From NCBI RefSeq assembly GCF_030812675.1, contig NZ_JAUSTE010000014.1, positions 1-64,000 on the forward strand: DNA of 64,000 nt, read 5' to 3'. Origin of the DNA: Sinomonas atrocyanea (GTDB lineage: Bacteria; Actinomycetota; Actinomycetes; Actinomycetales; Micrococcaceae). Under the pieces are notes generated by a model, which was given only the letters and a program-made list of their open reading frames with translations, had not been told where the DNA came from and searched no databases. Below, in pieces: positions 1 to 9,064 of the stretch. A program made the translations under genes and the position numbers. Position 1 is the first letter of the stretch, and each line of letters starts with the position of its first letter.

Positions 1-178
1 GTTTCACCACTCCGCCGGCGCCCCGGGGGGGGGGCCCCCGCGCCCGGCCCCCCCTTCGTGCCCAACCCTCTCCTCCCCCGGGGCGCGCCCGCCCCCCCCG
101 CGCCCCCCCCGGGCCGTCGTCGTACCCGGAACGCCGAAAAGGCGACGAGATGCGTACCCGGAACGGAGAGGGGCGGGG
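1..178. other. Low-complexity G/C-run segment, no gene
   Basis: The first 178 bases hold long homopolymer runs of G and C and no convincing coding frame. A 13-bp direct repeat, CGTACCCGGAACG, occurs at 121-133 and again at 153-165. It lies just downstream of the VKOR gene, which is read on the minus strand. It may be an ordinary intergenic region or a poorly resolved end of an assembly; the sequence alone cannot decide. Confidence 0.4.
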
Positions 179-862
179 CTACATGGTGGACGGGACGAAC
201 AGGTTCAGGAAGCGGAAGAAGATCGTCGCGATCACCGCGATGTAGAGCACCGCGACCGTCACCCAGCCCCAGTCGGCGAAGCCCTTGGCGAGCCGTGCCG
301 GTGCGGGGATGACGCCGTGGGCCAGATTGCGGGCCGTGGTCCAGACGAAGATCGGGATCATCATGGCCCACACGACCATGCACAGCGGGCACAGGATCCC
401 GATCGCGTAGAGGGCTTGGCTCCAGAGCCAGACGACGAAGACGAACCCGAGCGTGACGCCGACCTGCAGGCCCACCCAGAACCACCGGCTGAACCGGGCC
501 CCGGCCAGGAGCGCCATGGCCACGGTGATCGTGACGGCGAAGGCCACGATCCCGATGAACATGTTCGGGAAGCCGAAGAGCGAGCTCTGCCAGGTGCTCA
601 TGACCTCGCCGCAGGAGATCCACGGGTTCACGTCGCAGATCGTGGTGTGGCTCGGATTGATGAGCTTCTCGATCTTCTCGAGGACCAGCTCGCCCGAGGC
701 CAGCCAGCCGACCACGCTCCCGACCAGCAGGAGCCACGCGAACGGGACCGTGCGGGTCATGGCATGCGCGCCGCTGTCGGGGACGGCGGCGGTCGCGCCC
801 GTCCCGGCCTGATCGGGCCCGGACGCGGTCGTGGCCCGGCTCGGGCCGCTCTGGGGAGTCAT
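179..862 (-). CDS. Vitamin K epoxide reductase (VKOR) family membrane protein
   Basis: Predicted integral membrane oxidoreductase of 227 aa. VKOR homologues in actinobacteria reoxidise DsbA-like partners and so drive disulfide formation in exported proteins. About five hydrophobic segments are visible. The periplasmic loop has a cysteine pair (CDVNPWISCGEV) and a later segment carries the CPLC redox centre (ILCPLCMVVW), both hallmarks of the family. The open frame extends upstream, but ATG at 862 is preceded by AGGAAGGA with ideal spacing, so I start there. It is divergent from rne. No thioredoxin-like domain is fused, so a separate DsbA-type partner is expected elsewhere. Family call is secure; the specific partner is not visible. 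Confidence 0.9.
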   Translation of the reverse strand: MTPQSGPSRATTASGPDQAGTGATAAVPDSGAHAMTRTVPFAWLLLVGSVVGWLASGELVLEKIEKLINPSHTTICDVNPWISCGEVMSTWQSSLFGFPNMFIGIVAFAVTITVAMALLAGARFSRWFWVGLQVGVTLGFVFVVWLWSQALYAIGILCPLCMVVWAMMIPIFVWTTARNLAHGVIPAPARLAKGFADWGWVTVAVLYIAVIATIFFRFLNLFVPSTM

Positions 863-1308
863 GGAAGTCCTTCCTGCGGGATGCTCCGATTCTAGGCGGC
901 CCGTCTGGGCGATCACTGGAGCCGTGTCTCCAGCAGGCAGGCGACTGGCGGGGCGCGGCGGGCACGGCGCGGCGGTGCACAGGCGCGCCCTTCCCGATCA
1001 TGCCGGGCCGGCGTGTGAGACAATGCCATTGGCCGGACGCTGATCCACATGCAGTGCCCGGTCCGGTGCTCAGCGACAAGACCGCCGCCCCGTTCCCGTC
1101 CGGATCTACCGATCCCGACCGGGATGCGCGGGCCAGAGCGGCACCTGCCCGGCCTCGACCGCTGGCGGGTTCCAACGCGGCGCCGGCCCACGCGGGACTC
1201 CCGCGGGGGCACGGGACTGACTTCGTCGGCGCCTGCGGGTGCCGACTCGTGGCGCCGCCGCGGCCGCCGTATGTGGGGACGGACGGGGCGGCTTTGGAGT
1301 ACGCACAG
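863..1308. other. Divergent intergenic region between VKOR gene and rne
   Basis: About 450 bases separate the two divergent starts and must contain both promoters. A reading frame continuous with rne runs through much of it, but its translation is Pro/Arg-rich and lacks a good ribosome binding site until GGAG before 1309. I see no RNA gene, and no -35/-10 pair strong enough to report. Confidence 0.4.
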
Positions 1309-4300
1309 ATGGATATGGAACAGCAGCCCGGCGCCGCGGCCCCGGACGACGCAACGGTGGCCGAGCAGAAGCCCCGGCGCACCACCCGGCGGCGCAGCGC
1401 CTCGAGCCCGGCCGCTTCGCCGGCCGTCCAGGAAACTGCCCAGGAGACTGCGGAGGCGGGCGCCACAACGGCCGACGCGCCGGAGGCCCAGGGCACTGAG
1501 GCGGCCGAACTGCCGGCCAAGCCGAAGCGGGCGACCCGCAGCCGGCGCGCCGCCGCGGCACCCAAGGACGCTCCCACCGAGCAGGGTGCTGCCGAGCAGT
1601 CTCCTGCCGAGCAGCAGGGCGCCCCCGCGGACACTGCGCCCCGCGAGGACGCGGCACCCGAGCAGGCCGACGCCGCGCAGGCCGACGCCGCAGGGAAGGA
1701 CGCCGGGCCCATCGCCGAGGCGAAGGACGCCGACGGCGCCGAGCCCACCGGCCAGAAGGCCCCGACATCGCGACGCCGCCGGACCTCGGCCCGCGCCGCG
1801 GCCGTCAAGGAGGAGACCCGTCGTCCCGAGCGCGCCGCCGGCGACGACCACACTGAAGAGCCGGAAGCGGCCCCCGCCGCTGCTCCGGCCGCCGGTTCGC
1901 GGGCCAAGAGCTCGGTCCGCGCCCGCCGCCGGTCGGCTGCCCGATCGGGCGCAGCCGACGAGGCCCCCGCCCAGGGCGTGCAGGCCGCCGTCGCCGACGA
2001 GCCCCGCCCGGCCGAAGAGGCGTCCGCCGAAGCGCCGGTCGCCAAGGAGCGGGTCGCCAGCGAGGCGGCCCGGCGGGACGCCGTGCCCCACGCCGCCCCT
2101 GCGGCGGACGGCGCCGCGGCTGCCGCCCTGCGCCAGGAGGCCCCCGCGCCCGAAACCGCCGACGGTGAGGCTGAGGAGTCTGCGGAGAGCGGCTTGGCGA
2201 CTCTCTTCAGGGAGCCCATCTCTCCGACGTCGATGATCTTCCAGGCCCCCGACCTGAGCACGGTGCTGCGGCCCGTCGCCGCTGCCGAGCCCGTGGAGGA
2301 CCACGAGGAGGAGCACGACGAGGACGAGGAGTCGGAGCTGTCCGGCCGCCGGCGCCGCCGAGGACGCGGACGCCGCGGCCGCACGCGCGGCACCGAGTCC
2401 AGCGACGAGCAGGACACCGAGGACGGCGAGCCGGGCGAGGAGTCCGAGGAGATCACCTCCCGCCGCCGCCGGCGCCGCCGCCGCGGCGACGCCGACCTCG
2501 AGCTCGAGGGCGGTCTCGACGACGACCCGCCCGGAACGGTGACCCGGGTGCGGGCGCCCCGCACGCCGTCGGAAGCCCCGAGCACGCGGGTCCAGAGCGT
2601 GCGGGGATCCACCCGCCTCGAGGCGAAGAAGCAGCGCCGCCGCGAGTCCCGCGAGTCGGGGCGCCGCCGCCACGTCATCACCGAGGCCGAGTTCCTGGCG
2701 CGCCGCGAGTCCGTGGACCGCCAGATGGTGGTCCGGCAGAAGGACGACCGCATCCAGATCGCGGTGCTCGAGGACGGCGTGCTGGCCGAGCACTTCGTCT
2801 CCAAGACGCAGCAGGACTCGCTCATCGGCAACGTCTACCTCGGCCGGGTCCAGAATGTGCTGCCGTCCATGGAGGCGGCCTTCGTGGACATCGGCCGCGG
2901 CCGCAACGCCGTGCTCTACGCGGGCGAGGTCAACTGGGACGCGGCCGGCCTCGACGGGGCCCCGCGTCGCATCGAGAACGCGCTCAAGTCCGGCGACTCC
3001 GTCCTGGTCCAGGTGACCAAGGACCCGGTGGGCCACAAGGGCGCCCGCCTCACGAGCCAGATCTCCCTGCCCGGCCGCTACCTCGTGTACGTGCCCGGCG
3101 GATCGATGACGGGCATCTCCCGCAAGCTGCCCGACGTCGAGCGCGCCCGGTTGAAGAAGATCCTCAAGGACCGCCTCCCCGAGGACGCCGGAGTGATCGT
3201 GCGGACCGCGGCCGAGGGTGCGAGCGAGGAAGAGCTCACCCACGACATCAACCGCCTCCGGGCCCAGTGGGAGTCGATCCAGGAGCAGGCGTCCTCGACG
3301 AAGGTGCTCGCGCCGGAGCTCCTGTACGGCGAGCCCGACCTGACCATCAAGGTGGTCCGCGACGTCTTCAACGAGGACTTCTCCAAGCTCATCGTGAGCG
3401 GCGAGGAGGCGTGGGACACCATCGAGGCCTACGTCACCTACGTCGCGCCCGACCTCCTCGGCCGGCTCGAGAAGTACGAGTCCGACGAGGACGTCTTCGC
3501 CCACTGGCGTATCGACGAGCAGATCCACAAGGCGCTCGACCGCAAGGTCTTCCTGCCCTCCGGCGGCTCCCTCGTGATCGACCGCACCGAGGCGATGACG
3601 GTGGTCGACGTCAACACCGGCAAATTCACCGGCTCGGGCGGCAACCTCGAGGAGACCGTCACCAAGAACAACCTCGAGGCCGCGGAGGAGATCGTCCGCC
3701 AGCTGCGCCTGCGGGACATCGGCGGGATCATCGTGATCGACTTCATCGACATGGTGCTCGAGTCCAACCGGGACCTCGTCCTGCGCCGGCTGGTCGAATG
3801 CCTCGGTCGCGACCGCACCAAGCACCAGGTCGCCGAGGTCACCTCGCTCGGGCTCGTCCAGATGACCCGCAAGCGCATGGGCACCGGCCTGCTCGAGGTC
3901 TTCAGCGAGAACTGCGAGGTCTGCGGCGGCCGGGGCGTCATCACGCACGAGGAGCCCGTCGAGCGGGGCAGCCGCCCGGCCGCCCCCGCCCCCGAGCACC
4001 AGGCCGCACCCCGGACCGAGGCCCCGGCCTCCGGCAGCGGGCGCAAGCGCCGCCGCCGCGGCACCGGGCAGCAGCCCGAGGCCCAGGCGGCACCGGCGCC
4101 CGCTCCGGCCCCGGCCGCCCCGCCGGTCGACGACGCAGAGCGCCAGGCCCGCGCCCAGGCCACCCGGGCCGCACTGGCCGCCGTGGCGGCCGCGGCCCAT
4201 GCGGCCCACGTGCACGACGGCGACCAGCCGGCCCACGCCGAGCACCCCGACGGCGGCGAGCACGTCCCCGCGGAGCAGGCACCCGTCCAGCAAGCTCCCG

Positions 4301-4845
4301 CCGCCGCGTCCGCCGGCCACGGTGCCGCGGGCACCGGCGCGGAGCACACCGGAACGGGCCACGCCCCGGAGCCGGTGCGAGCCCTGGCCTCGTCGGCCCC
4401 CGCGGCCCGGGCCGAGGCGACCCACGGTGCACCGCCCGTCCGCGCCACCTCGGAGGGCGAGGACGGCCGGCCCGTGCTCACCATCGGCGGGGAGCGGATC
4501 GAGATCCCGCACGGCGACCTGCCGCATGAGGCCCCGGCGCCCGCGCCCGCGCTGAGCCTGGACGCGCTCAGCCAGGCGTTCGACCAGCTGACGGGGGAGC
4601 GGCATGTGCCCGACGAGGCCGAGCCGCGTCCGGGCCGCAAGCGCCGCAGCCGCGGTGCCCGCAGTGGCCAGGGCTCGGCGGAGGTGACGCGCGTCGAGGA
4701 GACGGCCGGCGCCGTCGGGGGCCAGACCCGCTCCGCGGCAGCGCCCACGGCACCCGCCCAGGCCGGCAAGGCCACGCCGGACACTCCGAAGGACGAGGGC
4801 GGTCCCATGATCCTGGGCGTCGGCGTCCCGGCGTCGGAGCTGTAG
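1309..4845 (+). CDS. rne: Ribonuclease E/G family endoribonuclease
   Basis: Single-strand endoribonuclease of about 1178 aa, the core of mRNA turnover and rRNA/tRNA processing. The catalytic core lies at roughly residues 450-880: an S1-type RNA-binding region (from near residue 480), the metal-binding aspartates D767 in VVDVN and D811 in VIDFIDM, and the Zn-link cysteines C869 and C872 in CEVCGGRG. It is flanked by long Ala/Pro/Glu-rich disordered arms with Arg clusters (RRRRRRRR around residue 385-390), an architecture known for actinobacterial RNase E. I start at ATG 1309 because GGAG lies 9 nt upstream; TTG 1294 and ATG 1315 are alternatives. thiD-tenA follows after only 5 nt, so the two are probably co-transcribed. 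Confidence 0.93.
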   Translation: MDMEQQPGAAAPDDATVAEQKPRRTTRRRSASSPAASPAVQETAQETAEAGATTADAPEAQGTEAAELPAKPKRATRSRRAAAAPKDAPTEQGAAEQSPAEQQGAPADTAPREDAAPEQADAAQADAAGKDAGPIAEAKDADGAEPTGQKAPTSRRRRTSARAAAVKEETRRPERAAGDDHTEEPEAAPAAAPAAGSRAKSSVRARRRSAARSGAADEAPAQGVQAAVADEPRPAEEASAEAPVAKERVASEAARRDAVPHAAPAADGAAAAALRQEAPAPETADGEAEESAESGLATLFREPISPTSMIFQAPDLSTVLRPVAAAEPVEDHEEEHDEDEESELSGRRRRRGRGRRGRTRGTESSDEQDTEDGEPGEESEEITSRRRRRRRRGDADLELEGGLDDDPPGTVTRVRAPRTPSEAPSTRVQSVRGSTRLEAKKQRRRESRESGRRRHVITEAEFLARRESVDRQMVVRQKDDRIQIAVLEDGVLAEHFVSKTQQDSLIGNVYLGRVQNVLPSMEAAFVDIGRGRNAVLYAGEVNWDAAGLDGAPRRIENALKSGDSVLVQVTKDPVGHKGARLTSQISLPGRYLVYVPGGSMTGISRKLPDVERARLKKILKDRLPEDAGVIVRTAAEGASEEELTHDINRLRAQWESIQEQASSTKVLAPELLYGEPDLTIKVVRDVFNEDFSKLIVSGEEAWDTIEAYVTYVAPDLLGRLEKYESDEDVFAHWRIDEQIHKALDRKVFLPSGGSLVIDRTEAMTVVDVNTGKFTGSGGNLEETVTKNNLEAAEEIVRQLRLRDIGGIIVIDFIDMVLESNRDLVLRRLVECLGRDRTKHQVAEVTSLGLVQMTRKRMGTGLLEVFSENCEVCGGRGVITHEEPVERGSRPAAPAPEHQAAPRTEAPASGSGRKRRRRGTGQQPEAQAAPAPAPAPAAPPVDDAERQARAQATRAALAAVAAAAHAAHVHDGDQPAHAEHPDGGEHVPAEQAPVQQAPAAASAGHGAAGTGAEHTGTGHAPEPVRALASSAPAARAEATHGAPPVRATSEGEDGRPVLTIGGERIEIPHGDLPHEAPAPAPALSLDALSQAFDQLTGERHVPDEAEPRPGRKRRSRGARSGQGSAEVTRVEETAGAVGGQTRSAAAPTAPAQAGKATPDTPKDEGGPMILGVGVPASEL

Positions 4846-4850
4846 CAGGC

Positions 4851-6380
4851 GTGGGCGCCGTTCCCCGTGTCCTGAGCATCGCCGGCTCCGACCCGTCGGG
4901 CGGAGCCGGCATCCAGGCCGACCTGAAGAGCATTGCGGCGATGGGCGGCTACGGCATGTGCGCCATCACGGCGCTGACCGCCCAGAACACCCGCGGCGTC
5001 ACCGCGGTGCACACCCCGCCCGCGGACTTCCTCGCCGCCCAGCTCGAGGCCGTGGGCAGCGACATCCGCGTCGACGCGGTGAAGATCGGCATGCTCTCCG
5101 ACGCCTCGGTCATCCGCACGGTGGCCGCCTGGCTCGGGCGCACGCAGCCGGCCGTCGTCGTGCTCGACCCGGTGATGGTGGCCACGAGCGGCGACCGGCT
5201 CCTCGCCGCGGACGCCGAGGAGGCGCTGCGCGGCCTGCTCGCCCACGCCCACCTCGTCACGCCCAATCTCCCCGAGCTGGGGGCGCTGCTGGGGGAGGAC
5301 ACGGCGACGGGCTGGGAGGAGGCGCTCGACCAGGGCCGCAGGCTCTCCGAGCGGACCGGGGGAGCAGTCCTCGTCAAGGGCGGCCACCTCGAGGGCGCCG
5401 CCTGTCCCGACGCGATCGTCGACGCCCGCCGCGGCGCCGACCCGGTCGTCGTCCAGATCGAGGGCGAGCGCGTGGCCACCCGCAACACGCACGGCACCGG
5501 CTGCTCGCTCTCCTCCGCGCTCGCCACGGTCCAGGCCCGCACCGGGGACTGGGCACGCTCCTTGGCGGTGGTGAAGGAGTGGCTGCGCGGCGCGCTGGCG
5601 GCCTCCGGCGAGCTCGAGGTCGGCGGCGGCCACGGCCCGGTGCACCACTTCCACCACGTGGCCGCCTCCGTCCCCCTGGCCGAGGGCGAGTTCACGGACG
5701 GCCTCTGGCGCGACACCGCCAAGGTCCGGGCCGAGATCGACGCGCTGCCGTTCATCGCCCAGCTCGACGACGGGACCCTGCCCCAGGGCCACTTCGCCTA
5801 CTACCTGACCCAGGATGCCCTGTACCTTAACGGGTACTCCCGCGTGCTGGCCCGGGCGAGTGCCCTCGCCCCGAGCGAGGAGGAGCAGGCCTTCTGGGCG
5901 GAGGGCGCCCGGGTCTGCCTCGCGGTCGAGGCCGAGCTGCACCGCACCTGGCTCTCCCGCCACCCGGTCGCGGCGCACGACGCCGGCGGCGCGGGGGCGG
6001 AGGGCACCGGCGCCGGCGGTGCCGTCCCCGGCCCGGTGACGAAGGCCTACGTGGACCACCTCCTCGCGGCCTCCGCCTTCGGCAGCTACGCCGTGCTCGC
6101 CGCGGCAGCGCTGCCGTGCTACTGGATCTACGCCGAGGTCGGCGCAGCGCTGCACGCCCGGCATGCCGCCCGGCCCGACCAGGACGGGCACCCGTATGGG
6201 GCGTGGATCGGCACCTACGCGGACGAGGCCTTCGCGGCGGCCACGCGCCGGGCTATCGCCTACACGGACGCCGCGGGCCGGCGCGCCTCGGCGGGCGAGC
6301 GTGCGGCTATGCGCGAGGCCTTCACGGCGTCCGCCGTCTACGAGCGCGAGTTCTTCGACGCGCCGCGCAGGTTCGCCTGA
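4851..6380 (+). CDS. thiD: Bifunctional HMP(-P) kinase ThiD / TenA-type thiaminase fusion
   Basis: A 509-aa fusion acting in thiamine synthesis and salvage in the cytoplasm. Residues 1-265 are a ThiD-type ribokinase-fold domain that phosphorylates hydroxymethylpyrimidine and its phosphate (SIAGSDPSGGAGIQADLK at the N-terminus, GTGCSLSSALA catalytic anion hole near residue 215). Residues from about 280 to the end match TenA, the aminopyrimidine aminohydrolase/thiaminase II family (LWRDTAKVRAEIDALPFI, YYLTQDALYLNGYSR, EREFFDAP). A low-complexity Gly/Ala insert sits inside the TenA half near residue 385. Translation starts at GTG 4851, 5 nt after the rne stop. No TPP riboswitch is visible, which fits read-through from rne. 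Confidence 0.93.
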   Translation: MGAVPRVLSIAGSDPSGGAGIQADLKSIAAMGGYGMCAITALTAQNTRGVTAVHTPPADFLAAQLEAVGSDIRVDAVKIGMLSDASVIRTVAAWLGRTQPAVVVLDPVMVATSGDRLLAADAEEALRGLLAHAHLVTPNLPELGALLGEDTATGWEEALDQGRRLSERTGGAVLVKGGHLEGAACPDAIVDARRGADPVVVQIEGERVATRNTHGTGCSLSSALATVQARTGDWARSLAVVKEWLRGALAASGELEVGGGHGPVHHFHHVAASVPLAEGEFTDGLWRDTAKVRAEIDALPFIAQLDDGTLPQGHFAYYLTQDALYLNGYSRVLARASALAPSEEEQAFWAEGARVCLAVEAELHRTWLSRHPVAAHDAGGAGAEGTGAGGAVPGPVTKAYVDHLLAASAFGSYAVLAAAALPCYWIYAEVGAALHARHAARPDQDGHPYGAWIGTYADEAFAAATRRAIAYTDAAGRRASAGERAAMREAFTASAVYEREFFDAPRRFA

Positions 6381-6454
6381 CCGGGCATGCCCACCCGGTG
6401 GGATACACTGGGCGGGCGTGCTTTTCCGGCATGCAGTGGCCGGATAGGCCTCAT

Positions 6455-6484
6455 TTGCGGCCGGACAGAGGACTAGCGTATTCT
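6455..6484 (+). promoter_or_regulatory. Candidate promoter for rplU-rpmA
   Basis: TTGCGG at 6455-6460 and TATTCT at 6479-6484 are separated by 18 bases, which fits a housekeeping sigma promoter. It would leave a leader of about 160 nt before rplU. The stretch 6381-6653 has no gene. Ribosomal protein leaders are often autoregulatory, but I cannot assign a known element here. Confidence 0.4.
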
Positions 6485-6653
6485 TGATCCTCGGTGCTTG
6501 CGCCGTCACTTGGGTATTCACTCCCAGGGATTCCCCTCGCGGACTCACGGCAGAAGCACACTTGGGCGCTCGACGCGCCGTGCTGTGCACGGACGCCGGG
6601 CGCCGCGCGCAAAGAGCTTTTGGAAATATCAGTCGAGAGAAGTGAGTTCCCCA

Positions 6654-6965
6654 GTGGTGTACGCGATTGTCCGCGCCGGCGGCCGTCAGGAGAAGGTGTC
6701 CGTCGGAGACCTCGTCACCCTCAACCGCGTGGCCGGTGAGGCCGGCAGCACCATCGAGCTGCCCGCCCTCCTGCTGGTCGACGGCGAGAAGGTGACCTCC
6801 GCCGCTGCCGAGCTGGCCAAGGTGACGGTCACGGCCGAGGTCCTCGAAGACCTCCGCGGCCCGAAGATCATCATCCAGAAGTACAAGAACAAGACCGGTT
6901 ACAAGAAGCGCCAGGGCCACCGCCAGGAGCTGACCAAGGTCAAGATCACCGGCATCAACGCCTGA
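6654..6965 (+). CDS. rplU: 50S ribosomal protein L21
   Basis: Large-subunit ribosomal protein of 103 aa that binds 23S rRNA. The sequence is typical throughout: [13 protein letters not shown] at the N-terminus, [11 protein letters not shown] in the middle and the basic tail [14 protein letters not shown], which contacts rRNA. An open frame begins upstream, but the family starts at this point. GTG at 6654 followed directly by a second GTG codon fits the usual N-terminus, with a purine-rich GAGAGAAGTGAG upstream. It is followed after 48 nt by rpmA in the conserved L21-L27-Obg order. Confidence 0.95.
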   Translation: MVYAIVRAGGRQEKVSVGDLVTLNRVAGEAGSTIELPALLLVDGEKVTSAAAELAKVTVTAEVLEDLRGPKIIIQKYKNKTGYKKRQGHRQELTKVKITGINA

Positions 6966-7013
6966 ACCTCCGGGTTCACCCAGACTCTAGATTTCCTCAG
7001 GGAGGCACAGCTC

Positions 7014-7268
7014 ATGGCACACAAGAAGGGCGCAAGCTCCACCCGCAACGGCCGCGACTCGAACGCGCAGCGCCTCGGCGTCAAGCGCTTCGGCGGCCAG
7101 GCCGTCAACGCCGGCGAGATCATCGTCCGCCAGCGCGGCACGCACTTCCACCCCGGCAACGGTGTGGGGCGCGGCAAGGATGACACCCTCTTCGCTCTGA
7201 CCGCGGGCGCGGTCCAGTTCGGCACCCGTGGCGGCCGCCGGATCGTGGACATCGTCGTCGCTGCGTAG
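7014..7268 (+). CDS. rpmA: 50S ribosomal protein L27
   Basis: Ribosomal protein of 84 aa whose N-terminal tail reaches the peptidyl-transferase centre. The N-terminus [16 protein letters not shown] and the core [16 protein letters not shown] are canonical. There is no N-terminal extension of the kind cleaved by Prp protease in Firmicutes. GGGAGG lies about 8 nt before the ATG. It is transcribed with rplU; a strong hairpin follows it. Confidence 0.97.
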   Translation: MAHKKGASSTRNGRDSNAQRLGVKRFGGQAVNAGEIIVRQRGTHFHPGNGVGRGKDDTLFALTAGAVQFGTRGGRRIVDIVVAA

Positions 7269-7314
7269 CAGAAGACAGGCACCAGCGGCTGCGCCCCCGG
7301 GGCGCGGTCCGTTG

Positions 7315-7360
7315 ACACAGGGTGGAGTGGGCCAGTGGTCCGCTCCACCCTTTGCTGTGT
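7315..7360 (+). terminator. Strong hairpin terminator after rpmA
   Basis: AGGGTGGAG (7319-7327) pairs perfectly with CTCCACCCT (7343-7351). The stem is extended outward by ACACAG (7315-7320) against CTGTGT (7355-7360) across a short TTG bulge. It separates the ribosomal pair from obg, which has its own -10 box downstream. There is no long T-tract, as is common for actinobacterial terminators. Confidence 0.7.
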
Positions 7361-7416
7361 CTCCGCCCCCTTGCGCGGGGCGGGAGCCACGGCCCACTCG
7401 CTGGAGGACCCAGCAC

Positions 7417-7422
7417 TAGAAT
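7417..7422 (+). promoter_or_regulatory. -10 box upstream of obg
   Basis: TAGAAT lies 35 nt before the obg start and just downstream of the rpmA terminator. No convincing -35 hexamer is seen at the proper spacing. AAGGAG follows, 8 nt before the GTG start. Confidence 0.4.
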
Positions 7423-7456
7423 CGGGTGACAGGCCCGAAGACCTAAGGAGAATGAA

Positions 7457-9064
7457 GTGGCGAGCTTCGTGGACCGCGTAGTCCTGCACGTCTCGGGCGG
7501 GAACGGCGGCCACGGCTGCATCTCGGTCAAACGGGAGAAGTTCAAGCCGCTCGGCGGCCCCGACGGGGGCAACGGCGGCAACGGCGGCGACGTCGTGCTG
7601 CGCGTCTCGCACCAGACGACGACGCTGCTCGACTACCACCACTCGCCGCACCGGCACGCCCAGAACGGCGGCCCCGGCATGGGCGACTGGCGCGCCGGGC
7701 ACACCGGCGACACCCTCGTGCTGCCCGTGCCGGACGGCACCGTGGTCAAGTCGCGCGACGGCAAGGTCCTCGCGGACCTCGTCGGCGAGGGCACGGAGTA
7801 TGTGGCCGCCGCCGGCGGCCAGGGCGGCCTCGGCAACGCCGCGCTCTCCTCCGCCAAGCGGAAGGCGCCCGGGTTCGCGCTCCTCGGCATCCCGGGGGAC
7901 GAGCGGGACATCGTCCTCGAGCTCAAGTCCATCGCGGACATCGCCCTCGTCGGGTATCCCTCGGCGGGCAAGTCGAGCCTCATCGCCGCCATGTCGGCCG
8001 CGCGCCCGAAGGTCGCCGACTACCCCTTCACGACCCTCGTGCCCAATCTCGGCGTGGTCCAGGCCGGCGACGTGCGCTTCACGATCGCCGACGTCCCGGG
8101 GCTCATCGAAGGCGCGAGCGAGGGCCGCGGCCTCGGCCACGACTTCCTCCGGCACGTCGAACGCTGCGCGGCGATCGTCCACGTCCTCGACTGCGGGACC
8201 CTCGAGGCGGACCGCAACCCGATCGATGACCTCGACGTGATCGAGCAGGAGCTCGAGAAGTACGCCGTGGACATGAGCTACGCGGGAGTCGACGGGCAGG
8301 CGCAGCCGCTCAACGCCCGTCCCAAGCTGGTGGCCCTGAACAAGACCGACCTTCCCGACGGCAAGGACATGGCCGAGATGGTCCGTCCGGAGCTCGAGCG
8401 CCGCGGCTACCGGGTCTTCGAGGTGTCGGCGACGAGCCACGCAGGCCTCAAGCCCCTCGGCTTCGCGATGGCCGAGATCGTCCAGGCCGCCCGCGACGCC
8501 GTGCAGGCCGCCCCGCCGAAGGTCGCCCCCACCGTCCTGCGTCCGCGCGCCGTGAACGAGGCCGGATTCACGATCCGGCGCGAGGAGCGCAACCTCGAGC
8601 CGCTGTTCCGGGTGCTGGGGGAGAAGCCGGAGAAGTGGGTCAAGCAGACCGACTTCACCAACGAGGAGGCCATCGGGTACCTCGCTGACCGGCTCAACCG
8701 CCTCGGGGTCGAGGACCAGCTCTTCAAGGTGGGCGCGAAGCCCGGGGACACCGTGGTGATCGGCGAGGACAACGCGGTGGTCTTCGACTGGGAGCCGACC
8801 ATGATGACCGGGGCCGAGGTCCTCACCGGACCCCGCGGCACCGACCTGCGCCTCGCCGACTGGGAGCGCCCCACCCGCGCCCAGAAGCGCGAGGACTACG
8901 AGGACCGCAAGGCCGCGCGGGCCGCGGCGCGCGAGGAGCTCGAGGCCGAGCGGCGCGCGGGCATCTGGACCGAGTCCTCGCGCCGGCGGTCACCGGAGAA
9001 GGACGCCGTCGCGGCCGAGGAGGCCGCCGAGGGGGAGTGGGTTGATGACGACGACGACCTCTGA
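7457..9064 (+). CDS. obg: GTPase Obg
   Basis: Essential ribosome-assembly and stress-associated GTPase of 535 aa. The glycine-rich Obg fold occupies residues 1-158 ([22 protein letters not shown]). The G domain follows with P-loop GYPSAGKSS near residue 168, switch/G3 [12 protein letters not shown] and G4 NKTD. A C-terminal OCT domain lies around residues 340-430. The last 90 residues are charged and end in an acidic tail (EWVDDDDDL). GTG start with AAGGAG upstream. Its 3' end overlaps the start of proB by 20 nt, implying translational coupling. Confidence 0.96.
   Translation: MASFVDRVVLHVSGGNGGHGCISVKREKFKPLGGPDGGNGGNGGDVVLRVSHQTTTLLDYHHSPHRHAQNGGPGMGDWRAGHTGDTLVLPVPDGTVVKSRDGKVLADLVGEGTEYVAAAGGQGGLGNAALSSAKRKAPGFALLGIPGDERDIVLELKSIADIALVGYPSAGKSSLIAAMSAARPKVADYPFTTLVPNLGVVQAGDVRFTIADVPGLIEGASEGRGLGHDFLRHVERCAAIVHVLDCGTLEADRNPIDDLDVIEQELEKYAVDMSYAGVDGQAQPLNARPKLVALNKTDLPDGKDMAEMVRPELERRGYRVFEVSATSHAGLKPLGFAMAEIVQAARDAVQAAPPKVAPTVLRPRAVNEAGFTIRREERNLEPLFRVLGEKPEKWVKQTDFTNEEAIGYLADRLNRLGVEDQLFKVGAKPGDTVVIGEDNAVVFDWEPTMMTGAEVLTGPRGTDLRLADWERPTRAQKREDYEDRKAARAAAREELEAERRAGIWTESSRRRSPEKDAVAAEEAAEGEWVDDDDDL

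Noticed and set aside
913-4605. A 1230-codon open frame on the minus strand opposite rne
   Set aside because: It is a GC-driven shadow of rne; its translation is Gly/Arg/Leu-rich with no domain, and the plus-strand RNase E motifs are unmistakable.
6380-6399. ACCGGG...CCCGGT inverted repeat after thiD-tenA as a terminator
   Set aside because: Six base pairs with no T-run in a GC-rich context is too weak to call.
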